Positions 62,937 through 64,000 of a stretch of DNA of 64,000 nucleotides are shown piece after piece; position 1 is the first letter of the stretch; each line of letters starts with the position of its first letter. The notes below the pieces were generated by a model that was not told the origin of the DNA, made no database searches, and worked only from the letters and a program-made list of their open reading frames with translations. Source of the DNA: Echinicola rosea (GTDB lineage: Bacteria; Bacteroidota; Bacteroidia; Cytophagales; Cyclobacteriaceae); NCBI RefSeq assembly GCF_005281475.1, contig NZ_CP040106.1:3190501-3254500 (forward strand), in the 5' to 3' direction. The translations under genes were made by a program, and so were the position numbers.

Positions 62937-64000
62937 TCAATATGTCGTGAAGTTACAAATTGGTTGCAGCCACTGATAGCTCTCTGAGCCAATGGGAGAG
63001 CCATCCGGTACTGGAGATGAAGGAAGTTTTTGTGCTGGTTCCACCTGCTCACGGTCTAGGTTGGCCACGATACGGTGGACGTAACTTTGGTGGGCGGTTT
63101 GTGCTGTAGATCCATTGGAAGTAATACTGTCATTTAACTTTTGAATCCCCTGATAGGCCAATGCTCTTGCTTGTGCGGAAGCTTGTCCACTTCGATAAAG
63201 ATCAATCAGCTGGCCTAATAATGCTTTTTGGACAGTACGGGAGATCTCTTCTTCATATTCCGAGGAAGCCGAAAATCCATTTACGGTTTGGATGGTTTTG
63301 TCAATGATTTCCATCAGTCCGGGAAGCGCTGTGTTCACTGCATGCTGCGCGACTAGCCGACTTGCCCTATGAGGGTGGAAAATAAATGAGAAAGTCATCT
63401 CTGCCGCTACTTGTGGAGGGGCGAGCGGGTCAAATGTCAGCCCTGTATTACCTTGGAAAGTTTCTCTGCTATTGGCGCTGTATCCATAAGGTCTGGGCGG
63501 AACAAGTTCCAGCACTTTTGCAGGTACCTCGAGATTTTTTGGGGCTACGGTAGCCAAAAGCGCATCTAAGGCATTGATTTGTGACTTGGCATTGACGGTT
63601 GTTGGAGGACTGCTACCGTCGCCTCTTACCGCATACTGATAATTGACCCCAGCGATCAACTTGGAGGCTGCATCCACCTGGTACCGATGAAAAAGGTACA
63701 TCGGTACAAAGACCTCTTCTATCGTGGCCATAGGTTGTCCCATTTTTATTTTCTTTTCACTGAATTCAGCTAGGACATGTTTTCTGATCTCCATGACTCG
63801 GTTCAGTTCATCGACTGCATTGGAGCCGTTGTCCCAGAGGTGAGTGGATGGATGGGCACTTCCTGCTGGTCGGGCATCTTGGTCGGAGAGGAAGTCGAGG
63901 CCTTTTTCGCGGTAAGTTTTTACCAGTTTGTCGATTTCTTGGAGCTCATTGTTACCTTCGGGAAATTCACGATAGGCCATTTCGATGGCTACTTTATCCC
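62937..64000 (-). CDS. zinc-dependent metalloprotease-like protein, C-terminal part (runs off the window)
   Basis: The frame is open beyond 63980 to the window edge (codons DKVAIE precede the internal Met), so only about 354 C-terminal residues are seen. They match the region that follows the HExxH-type catalytic domain in DUF4953/DUF5117 metalloproteases of Bacteroidota: AYREFPEGNNELQEID, then DQDARPAGSAHPSTHLWDNG, EVFVPMYLFHRYQVDAASKL, and a helical C-terminus with a low-complexity tail PSSPVPDGSPIG. Catalytic residues lie outside the window. These proteins are usually secreted, with unknown substrates. The stop is 31 nt from the TIR element, which may have inserted just after the gene. Confidence 0.8.
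   Translation of the reverse strand, partial: DKVAIEMAYREFPEGNNELQEIDKLVKTYREKGLDFLSDQDARPAGSAHPSTHLWDNGSNAVDELNRVMEIRKHVLAEFSEKKIKMGQPMATIEEVFVPMYLFHRYQVDAASKLIAGVNYQYAVRGDGSSPPTTVNAKSQINALDALLATVAPKNLEVPAKVLELVPPRPYGYSANSRETFQGNTGLTFDPLAPPQVAAEMTFSFIFHPHRASRLVAQHAVNTALPGLMEIIDKTIQTVNGFSASSEYEEEISRTVQKALLGQLIDLYRSGQASAQARALAYQGIQKLNDSITSNGSTAQTAHQSYVHRIVANLDREQVEPAQKLPSSPVPDGSPIGSESYQWLQPICNFTTY

Overview
The window looks like a chromosome segment of a polysaccharide-degrading member of the Bacteroidota, probably Cytophagales/Cyclobacteriaceae (inference). The reasons are two SusC/SusD outer-membrane uptake pairs, a one-protein hybrid two-component regulator, a FecR-type anti-sigma system, many lipoprotein signal peptides ending in Cys, and promoter-like boxes of the Bacteroidota type (TTTG, about 20 nt, TAnnTTTG). 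No rRNA genes and no ordinary tRNA genes were seen.

Region 1 (about 0.2-15.3 kb) is a surface-polysaccharide biosynthesis cluster, all on the minus strand: a WecG/TagA-type transferase, a GT4 transferase, six GT2-type transferases (three are tandem paralogues), an MsbA-like ABC exporter and an OafA-like acyltransferase. It is interrupted at 2.4-5.9 kb by two plus-strand genes that I read as a pair of cholesterol-dependent-cytolysin-like (CDCL) lipoproteins. The second has an in-frame TAG directly behind its lipobox. A transposon-like element (terminal inverted repeats, perfect 8-bp target duplication) lies between them.

Regions 2 and 4 (15.5-23.6 kb and 37.4-61.6 kb) together form a large arabinan-type utilisation locus: six GH43-superfamily proteins, a GH93-like exo-arabinanase candidate, a clan GH-A hydrolase, a minus-strand hybrid two-component regulator, SusC, SusD, a DUF3823 lipoprotein, a PHP/CehA-like metallohydrolase, a DUF4965/glutaminase-A-like protein, a GH127 protein and a GH2 protein. 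The likely logic is capture and import of arabino-oligosaccharides by SusC/D, trimming by periplasmic GH43, GH93, GH127 and GH2 enzymes, and sensing by the hybrid regulator.

Region 3 (25.1-36.3 kb) is a separate SusC/D locus inserted in the arabinan locus. It has an ECF sigma factor, a FecR anti-sigma factor and an STN-domain SusC/SusD pair. These are followed by three genes that point to D-amino-acid substrates rather than sugars: a beta-lactamase-fold serine hydrolase, a lipoprotein of the Asp/Glu racemase family with both catalytic Cys, and an N-acyl-D-amino-acid deacylase. It is flanked on both sides by nearly identical transcription units (promoter, tRNA-like RNA, terminator). The RNA has a full cloverleaf, a GUC anticodon and a variable arm of about 50 nt.

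The intergenic regions are crowded with repeats: a 170-bp family with inverted ends, a 160-bp CGTCA-ended family, a 368-bp direct repeat, short covarying hairpins with an ATTTGNAAT core, and a TIR-bounded element. One copy of the TIR element, at the right end, carries an ORF-less group II intron, and two other copies preserve the uninterrupted target. The window ends inside the C-terminal part of a zinc metalloprotease-like gene.
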